Shown here in pieces: positions 60,288 through 64,000 of a DNA stretch of 64,000 bases. The notes under the pieces are model-generated. The model was not told where the DNA came from, did no database searches, and saw nothing but the letters and a program-made list of their open reading frames with translations. The stretch spans positions 64,222,019 through 64,286,018 of the forward strand of contig JALGQZ010000005.1 in the NCBI GenBank assembly GCA_023105745.1, written 5' to 3'. Made by a program: the position numbers and the translations under genes. The stretch's first letter is position 1, and each line of letters opens with the position of its first letter. The DNA comes from Austropuccinia psidii. Lineage: Eukaryota > Basidiomycota > Pucciniomycetes > Pucciniales > Sphaerophragmiaceae.

Positions 60288-60906
60288 AGTATTATAGAGA
60301 GAATAGTAGGTGCTATTCAAATGAAAATACAAGGCTAAAATTATATACTTAGTTAAAGGCTCTTATAAACAATCTAACTAATAGTATTTAATTAATAGGA
60401 ATATGTACCCTCAAATATTCTAAGTCTATCATCAAAATAAAAGTCATATAGCTATTAAAACTGATAAGAATAATAATACTATAATTGAGAACTGATTTAA
60501 TGCTATTTATTGAATATTAAGCTCTTTACTTGATACTGTGGATATTGTTTATATTGATAATATAAAAATACTATTGATATTTTATCCTGAGATTTCCTAA
60601 TGATCCTATAGTCTCCTTTAATTTCTGCACTACTAGGATAGTTATTTATGTATTATTTGGATTTAGGATTAGATTTCCACTTAATGGGGATAGGGTTCCA
60701 TCAACTTAGGGGCAAGTGAGGCAGAGTTACCCTCTATTTATATTATCTGGGCCTTTCATAGAGGCACTAATAGATGGAGGACTTAGATAATTTTGGGTTG
60801 AGATATTTTAGCTGGTCAGTTCTTTTGAATTTACTTACATTTATTAAGATTTTGCATTATGTTTGTGGTATATTGCACAATTATTAGCTTTATTATTGTT
60901 TATAAA
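60288..60906. other. Spacer between alpha and beta LTRs
   Basis: No gene or known repeat is seen. Confidence 0.5.
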
Positions 60907-61600
60907 TTTCACAGGGGCTCTTCTCAATAAAGAGGGCCTGGCACTCAGTGAACAGACTTCCTTATGGAGGGCTCAAGGGAATTAATCAAAGAATAAGAGC
61001 AATGAAATAAAAGGTATGATTCCTACTGATAAAAAATGAGCATGAAAAGACATAAAATAAAAACAAAAGCAATAACAAAGAACCAACCACAAATAATCTT
61101 GAATCACTGTTTCACCCTGTTCAGAAAAGAGAAAAGGATGAATAAGGATATGACCACCAGGACTCTACTTAACAGGTGAGGGAAGGGTAAGACTAACTTA
61201 ATAGTTAATAAAATAGTACCTCTGAGTGAGAAATAAAATAATATTAATAATGAATCAAATATCTTAAGTCACCGGGGGAAAAACCCTCAGGTGGGTGAAA
61301 GGGGGCTGGTATATGTGAATAAATGCCAGCCCAGAGTTTGAGTTTTGAGAACCCATGACTGTATGCTGGAGTAATCTGTATTTTAGATGTAAACCTGTAT
61401 TGTTGCATCCAATACAGGTATTTGCACCTGTATTGAGGACAGGCCTGAATTTGGTTAATACTGTATTTGGGTTTTTCCTGTATTGAGGTTTGAAAGTGTG
61501 TTTGGTGGATCTTCCATGAAACCCCCTTGTTGATTAGGTGTTGGAAGATCTTCAATTGGTAATGATTGGTAATGCCCTGCCTGTCTCCATGGCTGTGACA
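60907..61600 (-). mobile_element. Beta-family LTR, minus strand
   Basis: Read on minus, it begins TGTCACAG at 61600 and ends TGTGAAA at 60907. It aligns with the LTR at 3977-4739 in order, including CACATATACCAGCCCC and GAGCCCTCCATAAGG. The polypurine tract AAGAGGGGGATAA lies directly upstream (61601-61613), so this was the 3' LTR of an element whose interior extends to the right. Confidence 0.85.
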
Positions 61601-62424
61601 TTATCCCCCTCTTGAAATCGGTGAGCTCTGAGCACCATAAAAAGAAGTGAATATTGATTAGATCAATTAAAACAATCTTTCTTCCCCCAATTACCCAATT
61701 TTCATCCCCCATAATTCCTCTTCATCAATCATAACTCAAAAACATTTTTGATCTTCATAGCTTGTAGGTTGTTTTGCTTTGACTTGATTCTAATTCTTCT
61801 CTTCTTCTTTGAAAAATATATTTTACTTCTTCTTCTCCTGTGATATTTTTATTTCTTCTTCTCATTCCAGTGTTCTTCATCCAACTTGTCTTGAGTCATC
61901 ATGGCTCAAGATAAGTGGATTAATTCAAGTTTATGTCCTAAGAACACTCTGCCATTGAATAACTTTTATTAATCTTGAATTTGGGCTAAAAATTGGCCCT
62001 TTCATGATTGTGGACGATTTCAGAAGTCCATTGAAACCTCCTCAATTTTTATGTTTTCTGGGGTTTTTGGGCAATTGGGCCAAAATGCCCAAAATGCGCA
62101 ATTATGTCATTATGCAAGAAATTCAATAACTTGTGGAAGTTTTGATCAAAAGTGGCTGAATTGACAAATTTGATGGTTTTTGAGAATTGCCAGAAATGCA
62201 CAAAGTTCCAAAAATGTGCAAAATGCGCAAATATGCCAATATACATGAAAATGGCATATTTGATGAAAAACTGAATAAAATGAAGATTTTGAAAGTTTTG
62301 AAGCAGAATTAGCCAAAATTCACAAAATGCACAAAAGTGTGCAAATGAGCCAATCAGCCTTTTTTTCTTTGACTTTAAATGTTTCAAAGGCCTTTCAGAT
62401 GATTTCAAGTGATCATGCTCACAT
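61601..62424 (-). pseudogene. 3' internal remnant of a beta gypsy element
   Basis: Next to the LTR, minus-strand TTATGGTGCTCAGAGCTCAC matches TTATGGTGTTCAGGAGCCCA at 3929-3948 of the + copy. Similarity becomes patchy further in. A 119-codon minus frame at 62408-62049 is Phe/His-rich with no recognisable domain. No antisense gene is present in the retained part. Confidence 0.6.
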
Positions 62425-64000
62425 TGTAAGGTTTGTCTATGAAACTCTTGATAATAGTAACAATATCAAGAGTACTATGGCTGTCCTCAGTAGAAAAATA
62501 TAATATAATAAAATATTATAACCACATATTTAAATAGAATTATTGAAAATAATTATATTAAAAAAATAGATTTAATTATTATTATATAAAATAATAATAA
62601 AAGAAATATAATAACTATAACCAATTATAATTATTCTATTATTGTTATAGTCACTGACAATTATAACAATAAGAAGTGTAAAGCTCTTAATGAGACAATT
62701 AAAGGTAGAAAATATAAATATTTAACCACTTATGAATAATATATAAATATTATTCATAAAAGAATTGAAACACACACTGTCCAGAAATAATTATTATAGA
62801 AAAATTCTATATAAAAAAACTAATAATAGATAAAAAAGATATAGAATTTTAGAGAAAAATTACTTATAATAATAATTTAATACAACAAGTCAAACAGCAA
62901 CAGTCATTATATTAAATAATAATTATAAGTTAAAAACATGCCAAAAATCAAAATATTCAAGATAAAAAAACTTCTTTTAATAAAAATTATTATTAGAGAG
63001 TTTTTGAGAGGAATTTGGGAATTGAAAAGATATTTGAAAGACAATAATTTTATAAAGTAATGTATATTATAGGTGATTACAACAATAATAGAATTTCTAT
63101 GATTTCAATTCTTTAATTTAAGATTCATAAAGAATAAAATACTTAAAAAATACTTTAATAATAAGATTTTATATATAATAAAACTTTACCTGTTTAAATT
63201 TCTAATATGATTGGATTGAGAACTGATTGGTGGACAAAAACAGTGATGAAAAGACTCTTTTTATGTCTACGTATCATCTCTCATGATTCATAATGGATAA
63301 AGAGGGCGTGCTCAAGTCAAAACTGAAAGACCATTCTTAAAAATAAGGTTCTTAACTTAAGGTAACTTATTTTTAATTCCAATTTAAAGCTACCAGTGTT
63401 ATTCTTAACTCCAACTAAGCTTAATCCTCATTTAAGTTAATTATTTTAAGTTTTAATGTGAAATAAGTTTATTTATATTAAATTTGATCACATGAACAAC
63501 TTGAAAATATAGTTTCAAGCAGAAATCTCTTAAGCTCAATTTTGAATTAATTTTTAAAGAAATCTTAATTTTCTTTAAGAATAATTAAAAAAGTAAATTT
63601 CCAGGCTAATTACCCAGGAATTCCATTTATCAAAGATAATGAAAATTGAATTTATATATAGATAATATTAAATTGTAATCTGTGTGAAATGTTCAAGTAA
63701 ATTCATTAAGAATTGGATTTTTAATGAATTTTTGAAGTTATCACCATTTTTCCATGTAAAATAGCACCACACACCAAAACTTAACTTTTAATAAGGTTTT
63801 AATTCTTGTAACATTAAATTATTAAGCTTATTTAAGCTTTACAGGTCTCAAAACCTTCATTTCAAGCCTGCATATTGAGATTCACCCTTTGGAAGCTTGA
63901 AATTCCTGTCCAAATTGGGTTAAAACCAGTTTAAACCTTAAGGTTGGGTCAAAGTCTAATCTTAAAGTTTAAATAAGGTTGAAAATCCTCCAATACAGGT
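62425..64000 (-). mobile_element. LTR related to the gamma family, incomplete at window edge
   Basis: The plus-strand start TGTAAGGTTTGTCTATGAAA matches the gamma LTR terminus TGTAAGGTTTGACTATGAAA at 19 of 20 positions. Beyond the first ~40 bp it diverges, so it is probably a sister family. It abuts the beta remnant with no TGG-type primer site, so it is more likely inserted into it than part of it. The other end lies outside the window. Confidence 0.55.

Overview
This window looks like a repeat-dense, AT-rich, CpG-poor stretch of a rust fungus genome (Basidiomycota, Pucciniales). The evidence is short (50-90 bp) GT-AG introns, chromodomain Ty3/gypsy polyproteins of a rust type, a Mutator-like transposase with an OTU protease, and a KAR5-like fungal gene. 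The gypsy proteins match my recollection of Austropuccinia psidii (myrtle rust) proteins closely enough to suggest that genus. This is recall, not a database search.

Layout. 1-4739: 3' part of a chromodomain gypsy element on + (pol end, long 3' region, PPT, 3' LTR 'beta'). Its 3' region carries an intact, spliced, antisense gene with a Zn2Cys6-spaced cysteine cluster. 4740-4803: tail of a second LTR family ('alpha'). About 5540-6350: a ~186 bp degenerate tandem repeat. 6520-7765: decayed coding-like sequence. 7770-11233: an island richer in CpG with probable host genes, the best being a multi-exon KAR5/Tht1-like nuclear-fusion gene (9058-11233). 14244-15811: degenerate alpha solo LTR. 16367-42384: what I read as one old minus-strand gypsy element ('gamma family, outer copy'), split at its gag by a 5.5 kb foreign block (23220-28683) and in its 5' LTR by a complete younger copy of the same family (30425-40896, target duplication ATATT). 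43343-43672: a 10-bp tandem array. 45202-46616: minus-strand alpha solo LTR. 47206-51550: a MULE with terminal inverted repeats, coding for a transposase with AT-hooks, a zinc knuckle and an OTU protease. 58850-60287: well preserved alpha solo LTR with target duplication AGTAT. 60907-62424: beta LTR plus 3' internal remnant on minus. 62425-64000: an LTR end related to gamma.

How it fits together. Nearly everything is layered transposition. Every polyprotein is broken: the gypsy pol has one stop, both gamma reverse transcriptases have lost the aspartates of the YxDD motif, and the MULE has three stops plus a frameshift. Many stops are the kind expected from C-to-T (or G-to-A) change. The antisense gene in the beta element and the KAR5-like gene are the best preserved reading frames. 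The remaining spacer is AT-rich sequence in which I see no gene.
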